Source: Desulfobulbaceae bacterium
Lineage (GTDB): Bacteria > Desulfobacterota > Desulfobulbia > Desulfobulbales > Desulfocapsaceae
Length of the DNA: 21,014 bases
Direction of reading: 5' to 3'
NCBI GenBank assembly: GCA_031256095.1
Contig: JAIRRG010000248.1
Coordinates: forward strand, 1-21,014
Position numbers and translations under genes: made by a program. The notes beneath the pieces were generated by a model. That model made no database searches, had not been told where the DNA came from, and worked only from the letters and a program-made list of their open reading frames with translations. Position 1 is the stretch's first letter; each line of letters starts with the position of its first letter. This document shows positions 1 through 7,478 of the stretch, in pieces.

Positions 1-795
1 GTCTTTGGCGGCGAGGAGGGCGCGGATTTCTTCTGGATTGTCGGCCTGTTCCAGCAAAACGATCAGTGGCAGGGTCATTTTGCCTTCGGCCAGGTCAGCG
101 CCGGTCTTTTTGCCGGTAACGGCACTGTCGCCGGCGTAATCGAGGATATCATCAACGATTTGAAACGCCTGACCGAGACGCAGGCCGTATTGGCGCAGGG
201 CCTCCATCGCCTCGGTTGTCGCTCCGGCGAACAGGGCGCCAATCGCGCAGCAGGCGGCAATCAGATGCGCGGTCTTGCCTTCGATGATGACAAAGTATTC
301 CTTACGGCCCGACTGAAAACACCCGGCGCGGCGCAGTTGCAGGAATTCACCGTCGGACATTTGGCGCGAGGCGGCGGAGAATATCGCCATGCCTTTTTTG
401 CCGGTCAGTTGGCCAACCAGGTTCATCGAATGGGAATGAAGAAAATCCCCGGCCAGGATCGCCGCCGCCATACCGAATTGCCGCCAGATGGCCATACGGC
501 CTCGTCGGGTTTCCGCCTGATCAATGACGTCATCATGGAAGAGGGTGGCGTTGTGTAAGTACTCGAAGGCGATGGCCAGCCGGTACAAATCATCGCTGGC
601 GCAGCCGCACAGCCGCCCACAGAGGACGACCAACAGCGGGCGGATGCGTTTGCCGCCGCTGCCCATGCCGTAGGTAAGAATTTCGTGCAGGTAGGGATCG
701 ATATGACCGTCAAGCGAGGCCAAGTCGGTCGCTATCGCCGCCTCGACGCGGGCAACCTCAGGCGCTATTTGTTGTTTCAGAGAATTGTTGGGCAT
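1..795 (-). CDS. ispB: Long-chain polyprenyl diphosphate synthase (octaprenyl type), 3' end outside window
   Basis: Trans-isoprenyl diphosphate synthase, which condenses isopentenyl diphosphate onto an allylic diphosphate to make the quinone side chain. The first 264 residues lie in the window and the stop is beyond base 1. Seen: the GxGGKRIRP substrate motif at residues 45-53, the first aspartate-rich motif DDVID (88-92) followed by RRG, and the second motif DDILD, followed by GKKTGADLAEGKMTLPL. The residues before the first motif (ATLFHDD) match long-chain synthases rather than the farnesyl type (YSLIHDD), which favours ispB over ispA; this is family knowledge. About 60 residues are missing compared with the usual 320. 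The ATG at 795 has no clear Shine-Dalgarno sequence, but no better in-frame start is visible. The helicase gene lies upstream on the same strand, 148 nt away, so co-transcription is possible. Confidence 0.93.
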   Translation of the reverse strand, partial: MPNNSLKQQIAPEVARVEAAIATDLASLDGHIDPYLHEILTYGMGSGGKRIRPLLVVLCGRLCGCASDDLYRLAIAFEYLHNATLFHDDVIDQAETRRGRMAIWRQFGMAAAILAGDFLHSHSMNLVGQLTGKKGMAIFSAASRQMSDGEFLQLRRAGCFQSGRKEYFVIIEGKTAHLIAACCAIGALFAGATTEAMEALRQYGLRLGQAFQIVDDILDYAGDSAVTGKKTGADLAEGKMTLPLIVLLEQADNPEEIRALLAAKD

Positions 796-943
796 GGGCA
801 GGGGATATGCGGAGAGTGTTCCTTTTTATAGCAAAGCCGCATTTTCACCACCAGCGCCGAGGGCGCTGACAGCGACTTTCTTCGATTGGCGGCAACCACG
901 TATCATAATTTTCTTATATTCTTATTATTGTCAGGGAATAAGA

Positions 944-2917
944 TTATTTCTCTGATTGGTATTTTTCAAAAAATTTTCTCACCGCCGCCAAATCCCTGAC
1001 CACGGGCGCTGGCGGCAGGCTGGCGCGGAACTGGCGGCCATAGCCTTTCGTGAACAGGCGCGGGTCGAGGACCGCCATTACCCCCCAGTCGGCGCTCTGG
1101 CGCATCAGGCGGCCAACGCCCTGACGGAGGCTAAGAATCGCTTTGGGAATTTGCAAGCTGAAAAAGGCGTTGCCGCCGTCTTCGTTGATCTGGGTGATGC
1201 GCGCCTGCAATACCGGATCGGTCGGCACCTCGAAAGGCAACTTGTCGATGACCACCAGTCTGAGGGCGTCGCCAGGCACGTCGACGCCTTCCCAGAAGCT
1301 GGCCACGGCCAAAAGCACCGACTGCGCCTCTTTTTTGAAGGTGGCCAACAATTGCCGCCGCGACGATTCGCCCTGAACGAGCAGCGGGTAATCAAACTTG
1401 CCGCGCAGCATCTCGGCCACCTGGTCCATGCTTTTCAAACTGGTGAAGAGCAAAAGCGCCCGGCCCTGGCTGGCTTTCAACAACTCCAGGCACTCCTGGC
1501 CAGCCGCCTGCGTGAAAGACGGCGCGTTTGGTTCCGGAAAGCCTGGCGCCGGGATGTAGAGCAGGCTGCGGCTTTTATAATCGAAAGGCGAGGCAAAGCG
1601 GGCGAAAACGGTGTCGTCGGGTAAGCCGAGACGGCTTTTGATAAAGGAAAAGTCGCCAGCCGCCGACAGGGTCGCCGACGTCAGCAGTACCGCCTCGGTT
1701 TTTTGATATAGATGCGACTGTAATTCCTTGGCGACCAGCACCGGCGTCACCGCCAAGGATACCGTGCGTTCGCGCCGCTCGTACCAGTAGACAAAATTGT
1801 GGTCGGGCGGCTCCTCGTCATCCAGGATCATGCCCAACAAAAGGGCCATGTCCTGGCAGCGCTTGACAAAAAGATTCCAAATTTCACTGGGTTCGAGCGC
1901 CGCCAACTCGTCCGCCGCCCTTTTTAAGCCGAGAGCCAGCTCGTCCGCCGCCGCATACAGGGCGGCCCGGTCCGGCAATTTGGCCAGAAATGTTTCGAGG
2001 GGATAGCGGCCCCGCTCCGGCGGGAAAAAGGCGAACAGGCGCTCGCCGCGTTTGCCAAGGCTGGCGGTTAGGGATGCGATGGTTTGTATTTGCGAGGGCT
2101 GATTGTCGCTTTTCACCTGCCGTTCCATATCGGTCAACAGGTCCAAGAGCTGATACTGGCTGAAGGTGTGGCCAAAGTAGGCCCCGGCCACCGCCTCCAG
2201 ATGATGGGCTTCGTCGAAGACCACACACTGGTAGCGGGGGATGACCTCGGCGTGGCCGTCACGGCGCAAGGCCAAGTCGGAGAAGAACAGATGGTGATTG
2301 ACAACGATGATGCGAGCCCCAGCCGCTGCCCGCCTGACCCGCTGCAAGAAGCAGTCGGCTGACTCTGGGCAATCGTTGCCCAGACATTGGTTGGCCTGCG
2401 CCGAAATTTTCGCCCATAACGGTGAAGAGTCGGCGAGCCAGCCCAGCTCGGCACGGTCGGCGAATTCGGTTGTTTGCAGCCAGGCGCTAATTCGCGCCAC
2501 TTTGGCGTCGCCATCCGGGGCCAGGCTGGCGTACTGAAACCAGCGGTAAAGGCAGAGATAATTCTGCCTGCCTTTCAAACAAATAGCTTTGATAGGCTGG
2601 TTCAGCACCCGCTGCAAAAGGGGAATGTCCTTGCCCATGATTTGATCTTGCAGATTGATGGTCGCGGTCGAGACCACCACCTTCTTCTCCGAGAGAATGG
2701 CCGGCAGGCAGTAGGCCATGGTCTTGCCAATGCCGGTTTCCGCCTCGACGACGAGGATATTTTCCTGGTCATCGGTAAAAGGTTTCAGAAAAGCCGCCAG
2801 CGCCGCCTCGGCCATTTGCCGTTGCCCATGCCGTTCCTCGTAACGGACAAGCTGTTGTGCCAATAGGCCATTTTCGGCGAAAAATTCTTCTAGGATTGGC
2901 GGCACGCCATTTCTCAT
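944..2917 (-). CDS. DinG/YoaA-family ATP-dependent iron-sulfur DNA helicase
   Basis: Superfamily 2 helicase of the XPD/DinG group, a 5'-3' DNA helicase used in repair and in resolving unusual structures. The protein has 657 residues, the usual size for YoaA/DinG. Seen: Walker A EAETGIGKT (residues 58-66); four cysteines spaced for the [4Fe-4S] domain (C122, C178, C183, C189; C113 is nearby); the DEAH box (235-238); a late motif with SFWEGVDVPG; and motif VI QGVGRLMRQ near the C-terminus. There is no N-terminal exonuclease domain, unlike some Gram-positive DinG proteins. The ATG at 2917 has no obvious ribosome binding site; a GTG four codons further in is an alternative. DinG and YoaA cannot be told apart safely here, so no symbol is given. 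Confidence 0.94.
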   Translation of the reverse strand: MRNGVPPILEEFFAENGLLAQQLVRYEERHGQRQMAEAALAAFLKPFTDDQENILVVEAETGIGKTMAYCLPAILSEKKVVVSTATINLQDQIMGKDIPLLQRVLNQPIKAICLKGRQNYLCLYRWFQYASLAPDGDAKVARISAWLQTTEFADRAELGWLADSSPLWAKISAQANQCLGNDCPESADCFLQRVRRAAAGARIIVVNHHLFFSDLALRRDGHAEVIPRYQCVVFDEAHHLEAVAGAYFGHTFSQYQLLDLLTDMERQVKSDNQPSQIQTIASLTASLGKRGERLFAFFPPERGRYPLETFLAKLPDRAALYAAADELALGLKRAADELAALEPSEIWNLFVKRCQDMALLLGMILDDEEPPDHNFVYWYERRERTVSLAVTPVLVAKELQSHLYQKTEAVLLTSATLSAAGDFSFIKSRLGLPDDTVFARFASPFDYKSRSLLYIPAPGFPEPNAPSFTQAAGQECLELLKASQGRALLLFTSLKSMDQVAEMLRGKFDYPLLVQGESSRRQLLATFKKEAQSVLLAVASFWEGVDVPGDALRLVVIDKLPFEVPTDPVLQARITQINEDGGNAFFSLQIPKAILSLRQGVGRLMRQSADWGVMAVLDPRLFTKGYGRQFRASLPPAPVVRDLAAVRKFFEKYQSEK

Positions 2918-3110
2918 TTTTGTTGGGATGAACGGAGAAAACGTTGCTAAAATTGGCTGGCATTATACAGTATTGCTGGTTTTAGGGGGCAAACAAATTA
3001 CCGTTTCTTTGCCCGGGCGCGGAAAAGACCAATGAAACGCCGCTGGCGCTGGCATCGAGACGGTTCTTTTCTGACTTTTCCTCGCAAGAGTCGCCTGATG
3101 GTGGCATCGC

Positions 3111-3386
3111 ATGGTTAAGTTGAGTTTCACCGGCGCGCCCGACGACCTGGCCTCTGGTGGCCTGCTCGACGAGGGCGAAATTATCGCTGTCGCTGATAGC
3201 GCGCCGGAATTTGCCCTCATTGTGCAACACCGCTTATCGCTGCTGGGTTTTCCGGCGCGCGCCTGCCACTCCGCCGAAGAGATGTTTGCCCTTTTCGCCC
3301 GCGAAAAGGTGGCCCTAGTGCTTCTTGACATCAACCTGCCGGATGCGAGCGGCTCCGTCGCCACTGTCATTTTGCCAGCGGCCTAA
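3111..3386 (+). pseudogene. Truncated response-regulator receiver domain
   Basis: A 91-residue reading frame resembling the first two-thirds of a CheY-like receiver. Residues 23-80 show the first strand (EIIAVAD), a helix, and a LLGFPARACHSAEEMFALF segment. The phosphoacceptor strand VALVLLDINLPDASG follows, and the frame then ends about ten residues later. The second half (beta-4, the Thr/Ser switch and the beta-5 lysine) is missing, and no other frame downstream carries it. The acidic pair after strand 1 is reduced to a single Asp. No ribosome binding site precedes the ATG, and an in-frame stop lies at 3096. The start of the cobT riboswitch promoter follows directly. It is most likely a gene remnant; an expressed single-domain fragment cannot be excluded. 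Confidence 0.5.
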
Positions 3387-3400
3387 GCATCGATCGCCTT

Positions 3401-3429
3401 TTCACAACTTTTCATTGCCGCGCCAATAT
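3401..3429 (+). promoter_or_regulatory. Probable sigma-70 promoter for the cobT transcript
   Basis: TTCACA (3401-3406) and CAATAT (3424-3429) are separated by exactly 17 nt. The predicted start, near 3436, coincides with the first paired base of the cobalamin riboswitch, which supports the placement. Each hexamer matches the consensus only moderately. Confidence 0.4.
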
Positions 3430-3436
3430 CAGATAA

Positions 3437-3662
3437 GGTAGAAAGATGGCGCTGCGGGCGCGCTCAACGCCAAGAGGGAAACCGGTGCGAATCCGGTACA
3501 AGCCAGTCATTGCTGTAAGCGCATAAAAACCTAACTGATGTCAGGGCTATTCAGGCCCATTGGCGTCACGCTCAGAAAGCGGGTCACTGGGGATCTATTC
3601 CTTGGGAAGGCCGTCAGGTGGGTGGTGAACGATCGCCGCCAGCGCCAGTCAGAAAACCTGCC
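3437..3662 (+). promoter_or_regulatory. Cobalamin (B12) riboswitch
   Basis: Adenosylcobalamin-sensing RNA upstream of cobT. Conserved blocks appear in the family's order: GGGAAACCGGTGCGAATCCGG (the GGGAA-CCGGTG-AATCCGG core) at 3476-3496, a CTGTAAGCG segment at 3512-3520, GTCACTGGG (3583-3591), TTGGGAAGG (3602-3610), CGAT (3630-3633) and the B12 box GCCAGTCAGAAAACCTGCC (3644-3662). P1 closes as GGTAG (3438-3442) with CTGCC (3658-3662), including one G-U pair. The downstream gene makes the lower ligand of B12, so repression by the end product is expected. This rests on family motifs read by eye; no covariance model was run. Confidence 0.88.
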
Positions 3663-3668
3663 CGCCGT

Positions 3669-3692
3669 GACGCGGCGTTCGTCCGTGTTTTT
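3669..3692 (+). terminator. Candidate riboswitch expression-platform terminator
   Basis: ACGCGG (3670-3675) can pair with CCGTGT (3683-3688; one G-U) around a 7-nt loop and runs into five T residues (3688-3692). It begins seven bases after P1 of the riboswitch. A competing hairpin, CGCCG (3663-3667) with CGGCG (3673-3677), uses part of the same arm, so the two folds exclude each other, as in a terminator/antiterminator switch. The stem is short, so confidence is moderate. Confidence 0.42.
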
Positions 3693-4001
3693 CCACAGCG
3701 CTCACTGGAAGCCTCTGTGTCACGTTATCGGTCATGGTGACAGGTACGTGGTGCGGAGACGCTTCGCCCTTTGCCTCAAAAACCATAGTCTCGCCATCGT
3801 TCTTCGCCAGGTCATTTCGCCATGGCGCCGAGGACTGTCATGCCCGATGCTGTCCGCGGCCAGGCGGGCCAGCGTCTGCGGCGTGGCGAGCACCGGTCCC
3901 GAAACGGAAGCCGCCCGATCTTGCGCCTGGCGGCCTTCTTTGTTACTGCCATTCGATATGGCAAGTTTTTAGAATAACTCATTTATTTTACAGGAGAAAA
4001 A
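3693..4001 (+). other. Unusually long untranslated leader between riboswitch and cobT
   Basis: About 310 nt without a convincing gene. The sense-strand frames are Cys/Pro/Ser/Arg-rich and have no homology I recognise. One possible long hairpin pairs GCCAGGCG (3859-3866) with CGCCTGGC (3924-3931), followed by a T-rich stretch. A 45-codon frame on the minus strand (3649-3786) ends inside the antisense of the B12 box and is probably not real. The segment ends with the cobT ribosome binding site AGGAG at 3992-3996. Confidence 0.4.
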
Positions 4002-5114
4002 GTGATTTCCAATCAAGACCGTCCCACTGAAAAAAACAGTTCAACCCCGCTGTCGGACGAGGCGCCGCACTACTCCATCACGGCCATTTCCCAAGACTGG
4101 CTGCTGCGGGCGCGAAAAAAAATTGACAACAAAACAAAACCCTTGGGCTCTCTCGGCCGGATCGAGGAACTGGCGGTGCAACTGTCAGCGATTCAGGAAA
4201 GCGACATGCCGCGCGCCGACCGCAAACTGCTCCTGGTCTTTGCCGCCGATCATGGTGTCACCGCCGAAGGCGTGTCGGCCTTTCCCAGCGAAGTGACGGC
4301 GCAGATGGCCCTGAATTTTCTCTCCGGCGGCGCGGCGATCAACGTCTTTTGCCGCCATTACGGCATCGGGCACTATCTTGTCGATGTTGGCGTCAAAGGC
4401 GATTTGCCCGATCATCCGCTCTTGATCAAGGCGAAAATCCGGCCAGGCACCAGCAATTTTGCCCGTGAAGCGGCAATGAGCCAAGAAGAGGTACGGCAAG
4501 CCTTATGGGTTGGGGCTGACGCCTTCCTCGGCCTGTATCAGCGAACAGGCTGTGATGTGCTAGGATTGGGTGAAATCGGCATCGGCAACACCACGACCGC
4601 CGCCGCCATCATCAGCGCCGCCACCGGCCTGCCGCCCGCTGATGTCACTGGCCGTGGCACTGGCGTTGATGATCAAGGGCTGGCGCGCAAGATCGAAACC
4701 ATTGCCAGGGCGTTCAAGCTGCATCGGCCCGCTCCGCAAGACGGCCTCGCCATTTTGTCGGCGGTGGGTGGATTTGAAATTGCCGCCATGTGCGGGGCCA
4801 TGCTCGCCGCCGCCGAAAAGAGATGCTGTGTCGTCCTCGATGGTCTGATCTCCACCGCCGCCGGGCTGATCGCCTGGCTGATTTGCCCGGAAGTGGCCGG
4901 CTATATGGTTGCTGGGCACCGTTCCGTGGAAACCGGCCAGATGCCGGCCTTAAATAAAATGGGGCTGAAGCCGGTCCTCAGCCTCGATATGCGCTTGGGT
5001 GAGGGTACCGGCGCGGCCATTGCCATTAGCCTGACCGACCTGGCGGCGCGGCTGCAGCGGGAAATGGCCAGCTTTGAGGATGCGGGTGTTTCTGGCCGCT
5101 TGCCTTCATTGTGA
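4002..5114 (+). CDS. cobT: Nicotinate-nucleotide--dimethylbenzimidazole phosphoribosyltransferase
   Basis: CobT transfers phosphoribose from nicotinate mononucleotide to 5,6-dimethylbenzimidazole, giving alpha-ribazole phosphate for the lower ligand of cobalamin. It is cytoplasmic. The protein has 370 residues (family about 350). Seen: the N-terminal signature KTKPLGSLGRIEELA (44-58), the glycine-rich GIGNTTTAAA motif, GTGVDD, GGFEIAAMCGAML, GHRSVE, and the catalytic glutamate in RLGEGTG at residue 334. The start is GTG at 4002, fixed by AGGAG at 3992-3996 with 5-nt spacing. It lies downstream of the cobalamin riboswitch, so high B12 should reduce expression. No other cobalamin genes are adjacent. 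Confidence 0.97.
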   Translation: MISNQDRPTEKNSSTPLSDEAPHYSITAISQDWLLRARKKIDNKTKPLGSLGRIEELAVQLSAIQESDMPRADRKLLLVFAADHGVTAEGVSAFPSEVTAQMALNFLSGGAAINVFCRHYGIGHYLVDVGVKGDLPDHPLLIKAKIRPGTSNFAREAAMSQEEVRQALWVGADAFLGLYQRTGCDVLGLGEIGIGNTTTAAAIISAATGLPPADVTGRGTGVDDQGLARKIETIARAFKLHRPAPQDGLAILSAVGGFEIAAMCGAMLAAAEKRCCVVLDGLISTAAGLIAWLICPEVAGYMVAGHRSVETGQMPALNKMGLKPVLSLDMRLGEGTGAAIAISLTDLAARLQREMASFEDAGVSGRLPSL

Positions 5115-5232
5115 CCTGCGGCCAGCGTTTTCTCCTGGATTTTTCGCCGTTTCCAGGCCATATTAGCCGCAACGTTTTTGTGGCGGCAGGGGAATGCCGC
5201 GCTTTGTCCTGGGAAAACAGAGGGATGCCAGC

Positions 5233-6657
5233 GTGAAGAATAGTGGTGATTGGGCATATCTGCCGCCGAAACGGGTACTGGTGGTCGATGACGCGCCGGA
5301 CATGCTGGCACTGCTTGTCCGCTTGCTGGAAAAGAAATGCGGTTATGAGACGCGGCAGGTGTCAAGCGCCAACAAGGCCCTGGAAAACATCGCTTTCTGG
5401 CATCCGGATGTGGTGTTGACCGATATCCGGATGCCAGGTCTTGACGGCATGGATTTTTTTCGCCGCTTAAAAGAGATCGATCCAACCATCACCACCATCA
5501 TTATGACCGGTTATGGCACCGTTGAAATAGCGGTCAGGGCGATTAAAGATGGCGCCTTCGACTTCTTTGAAAAACCCTTCGACAACGACCAGATCGTCTT
5601 TGCCGTCACGCGCGCCATGGAGCATACCGAGTTGCTGCGCGAGCAGCGGCGCTTCCGTGAGCTCCAACACCAGATCGCCGGTTCCTGTGAGTTCCACGGC
5701 TTCATTGGCAGTTCACCAAAACTGTTGCAGATGCAGGACCTTTTGCGGCGCATCGCCCCCAGTTGCATGACCGTTTTGATCCGCGGCGAATCCGGCACCG
5801 GCAAAGAGCTGGCAGCCCGCGCCCTGCACGCCATGAGCAATCGCGCCGGACGGCGGATGATCATCGTCAATTGCCCGGCCTTGCCAGAGCATATCCTCGA
5901 AAGCGAGCTGTTTGGCTATACGAGGGGAGCGTTCACGGGTGCCGAGCGCGACAAGGACGGCCTGTTTCTTGAAGCCAACGGTTCGACCATCCTGCTCGAT
6001 GAGGTGGCTGACATCCCAATTGCCATTCAAACCAAGCTGTTGCGCGTTCTGCAGGAAAAGGAAATCCAGCCATTGGGCCAGACCCGCACCTACGAGGTTG
6101 ATGTCAGGGTTATTTCCTCGACCAACCAGGACATTGAGGCCAAAATCGCCCGCGGCGAGTTCCGGGAAGACCTGTTCTACCGCCTGAATGTTATGACGGT
6201 GACGATGCCGAACATCGAACAAATCCGCGCTGATATTCCGCTTTTGATCAACCATTTTTTGAAGCGTTATCGTCTTGAGCATGACCGTCCCGGTTTGGAG
6301 CTTTCCGAAGAGGCGCTCCATGCCCTGATCCATCACCGTTTTCGCGGCAATGTCCGGGAATTGCAGAACGTCATCAACCGGGCGGTTCTGTTGGGAGACG
6401 GCAAAAAAATCGGCAAAAAAGATTTGATGCTTGACGATACGGCGACGGCAGGCGGGGCGAGGCCCACCGATTTTTTCGAGCAACTCCAGGACCTTCCTTA
6501 CTCACAGGCCAAGGAGACGATCATGCAGGAGTTCACGCGGTCGTTTCTTGGTGAGCATCTTCGCCTCTGTGGCGGCAATATCACCGCTGCCGCCCGCCGC
6601 TGCGGCATGGAGCGGCAGGCCTTGCAACGCTTGCTGCGCCGCTATCGGGTGGCCTGA
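5233..6657 (+). CDS. NtrC-family sigma-54-dependent response regulator
   Basis: Phosphorylation-controlled activator of sigma-54 RNA polymerase. From the chosen start (474 residues) there is a receiver with VVDD and phosphoacceptor Asp64 (LTDIRMPG), then the switch MTGYG and the lysine in FFEKPF. The central AAA+ domain has Walker A GESGTGKE (185-192), the sigma-54 contact loop GAFTGA (232-237) and Walker B STILLDEV. A C-terminal Fis-type helix-turn-helix follows (GGNITAAARRCGMERQALQ). The GTG at 5233 has a purine-rich GAGGG about 9 nt upstream. An in-frame ATG at 5194 adds 13 unconserved residues, but its AGGGGA abuts the start codon. The likely partner is the histidine kinase at 7475, and the likely target is the sigma-54 promoter at 6833-6849 in the gap just downstream. 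Confidence 0.95.
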   Translation: MKNSGDWAYLPPKRVLVVDDAPDMLALLVRLLEKKCGYETRQVSSANKALENIAFWHPDVVLTDIRMPGLDGMDFFRRLKEIDPTITTIIMTGYGTVEIAVRAIKDGAFDFFEKPFDNDQIVFAVTRAMEHTELLREQRRFRELQHQIAGSCEFHGFIGSSPKLLQMQDLLRRIAPSCMTVLIRGESGTGKELAARALHAMSNRAGRRMIIVNCPALPEHILESELFGYTRGAFTGAERDKDGLFLEANGSTILLDEVADIPIAIQTKLLRVLQEKEIQPLGQTRTYEVDVRVISSTNQDIEAKIARGEFREDLFYRLNVMTVTMPNIEQIRADIPLLINHFLKRYRLEHDRPGLELSEEALHALIHHRFRGNVRELQNVINRAVLLGDGKKIGKKDLMLDDTATAGGARPTDFFEQLQDLPYSQAKETIMQEFTRSFLGEHLRLCGGNITAAARRCGMERQALQRLLRRYRVA

Positions 6658-6745
6658 CCCACGCAGGGATAAGCAATATTTCTGTTGCGCCGCATTCTTT
6701 TTATGGCGCTTGCCGCTTTGTCGTCACCTTCACTTGCCAAGGTAC

Positions 6746-6783
6746 TGATATCAACGATTTTATATGTTATATCAATATGATAT
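6746..6783. promoter_or_regulatory. Candidate activator binding sites (ATATCA/TGATAT repeats)
   Basis: A very AT-rich stretch in otherwise GC-rich DNA carries a perfect 8-bp palindrome TGATATCA (6746-6753) and an inverted repeat ATATCA-ATA-TGATAT (6769-6783). Both share the same half-site. They lie roughly 75-115 bp upstream of the predicted sigma-54 start, the usual distance for an NtrC-type activator. A further short inverted repeat GGTAG/CTACC (6784-6788/6795-6799) follows. Binding by the adjacent regulator is inferred. Confidence 0.45.
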
Positions 6784-6832
6784 GGTAGTATAGTCTACCG
6801 TTTGGCGCTATCCTTACCGCCGTTGTTCAGTC

Positions 6833-6849
6833 TGGCATCAAATCTGCAT
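6833..6849 (+). promoter_or_regulatory. Sigma-54 promoter (-24/-12)
   Basis: TGGCAT (6833-6838) and CTGCAT (6844-6849) place the invariant GG (6834-6835) and GC (6846-6847) exactly 10 nt apart, as sigma-54 requires, and resemble the consensus TGGCAC-N5-TTGCA. Transcription should start near 6859. This excludes the in-frame GTG at 6852 as the start of the next gene and favours the ATG at 6924. Confidence 0.62.
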
Positions 6850-6923
6850 AAGTGGTATTGCAAGTAGCGGCGTGGCTTTTACTTTTTGACCGCGCCCGTG
6901 GTTTTTTGGCAATTTCCCTTGTG

Positions 6924-7478
6924 ATGCCAATGCCTAGTCTTTGCGGTAAAAATATTGTCGCTGGCAAAGCGAACAATAAACCGGCCAGATTCGGCAACGT
7001 CTGGTGGCAGGCGCTTATCCTGACGTTGGCGCTTATGTTTTTCGGTGCTCAAGATGCCTGTGCCTTGCAGACGCACGGCGGCGTTGAGGGCATGGTCGTC
7101 CACCAGTTCGCCCACCTACATTACATCCTGGCGCTGGGTTTTTTGCTGTGGGATTTGTACCGCCCTGATTTTGTTTCCCGGCCCTGGCTACTCTTGCGCT
7201 GCTTCTGCGTGTTGATGATTTTGTGGAATATCCTGGCTCTCGTCGGTCACTTTGCCCAGAGTGGCCTGCCGGAGGGCGACATCGTCACCGAGGATGGCTA
7301 TCTGTCGGCCTTTCTGCTTTTGCCGTTGTCGTTTGGCCGCTGGGTGTACTATGTGGCGGCGCTCGATCATCTGCTCTGCGTGCCAGCCTTGTTCTGCCTG
7401 TTTCTAGCCATGCGTCGCTTCTACCGCGACAGCCTGAACAGTCAAGGCCTGGGTGGTCGCTCGGAGAAGAAGCCATGA
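6924..7478 (+). CDS. Histidine-rich integral membrane protein, probable sensor partner
   Basis: Of unknown function. The 184-residue product has an N-terminal hydrophobic segment (about 29-47) that could be a signal peptide ending at ACA, then about four membrane helices (about 61-79, 89-110, 126-147, 149-165). Right after the first segment comes H51-GG-x-E55-G then H60-Q-x2-H64-x-H66; further histidines sit in or near helices (H109, H149). Such histidines could bind heme or metal, or face a quinone, but no family function is claimed. I have a loose memory of similar proteins beside PAS kinases in Desulfobacterota. The start was chosen downstream of the sigma-54 promoter; no strong ribosome binding site is seen, and ATG 6930 is also possible. 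Its stop overlaps the kinase start (ATGA), so the two are translationally coupled and may form one sensory unit. Confidence 0.7.
   Translation: MPMPSLCGKNIVAGKANNKPARFGNVWWQALILTLALMFFGAQDACALQTHGGVEGMVVHQFAHLHYILALGFLLWDLYRPDFVSRPWLLLRCFCVLMILWNILALVGHFAQSGLPEGDIVTEDGYLSAFLLLPLSFGRWVYYVAALDHLLCVPALFCLFLAMRRFYRDSLNSQGLGGRSEKKP

Noticed and set aside
852..868. Hairpin CAGCGCC-GAG-GGCGCTG between the helicase and ispB genes, considered as a terminator
   Set aside because: No T-run follows on either strand; it may be chance in GC-rich DNA.
956..1624. 222-codon plus-strand frame opposite the helicase gene
   Set aside because: It is the antisense of well-conserved helicase motifs, with no ribosome binding site and no recognisable domain.
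2963..3370. 135-codon minus-strand frame over the receiver remnant
   Set aside because: Ser/Ala/Arg/Pro-rich composition typical of antisense frames in GC-rich DNA; the plus strand has the recognisable receiver.
3649..3786. 45-codon minus-strand ORF with ordinary-looking composition
   Set aside because: Its last codons and stop are the antisense of the B12 box, a known source of false genes; there is no recognised relative and no ribosome binding site.
3538..4030. Two plus-strand frames in the cobT leader (144 and 98 codons)
   Set aside because: They overlap the riboswitch or the cobT start and have Cys/Pro/Ser/Arg-rich composition with no domain.
5132..5155. Stem CCTGGA/TCCAGG after cobT, considered as a terminator
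   Set aside because: Only 6 bp with a 12-nt loop and no T-run afterwards.
6852..6923. GTG at 6852 as start of the membrane protein
   Set aside because: It lies upstream of the transcription start predicted from the sigma-54 promoter, and has no ribosome binding site.
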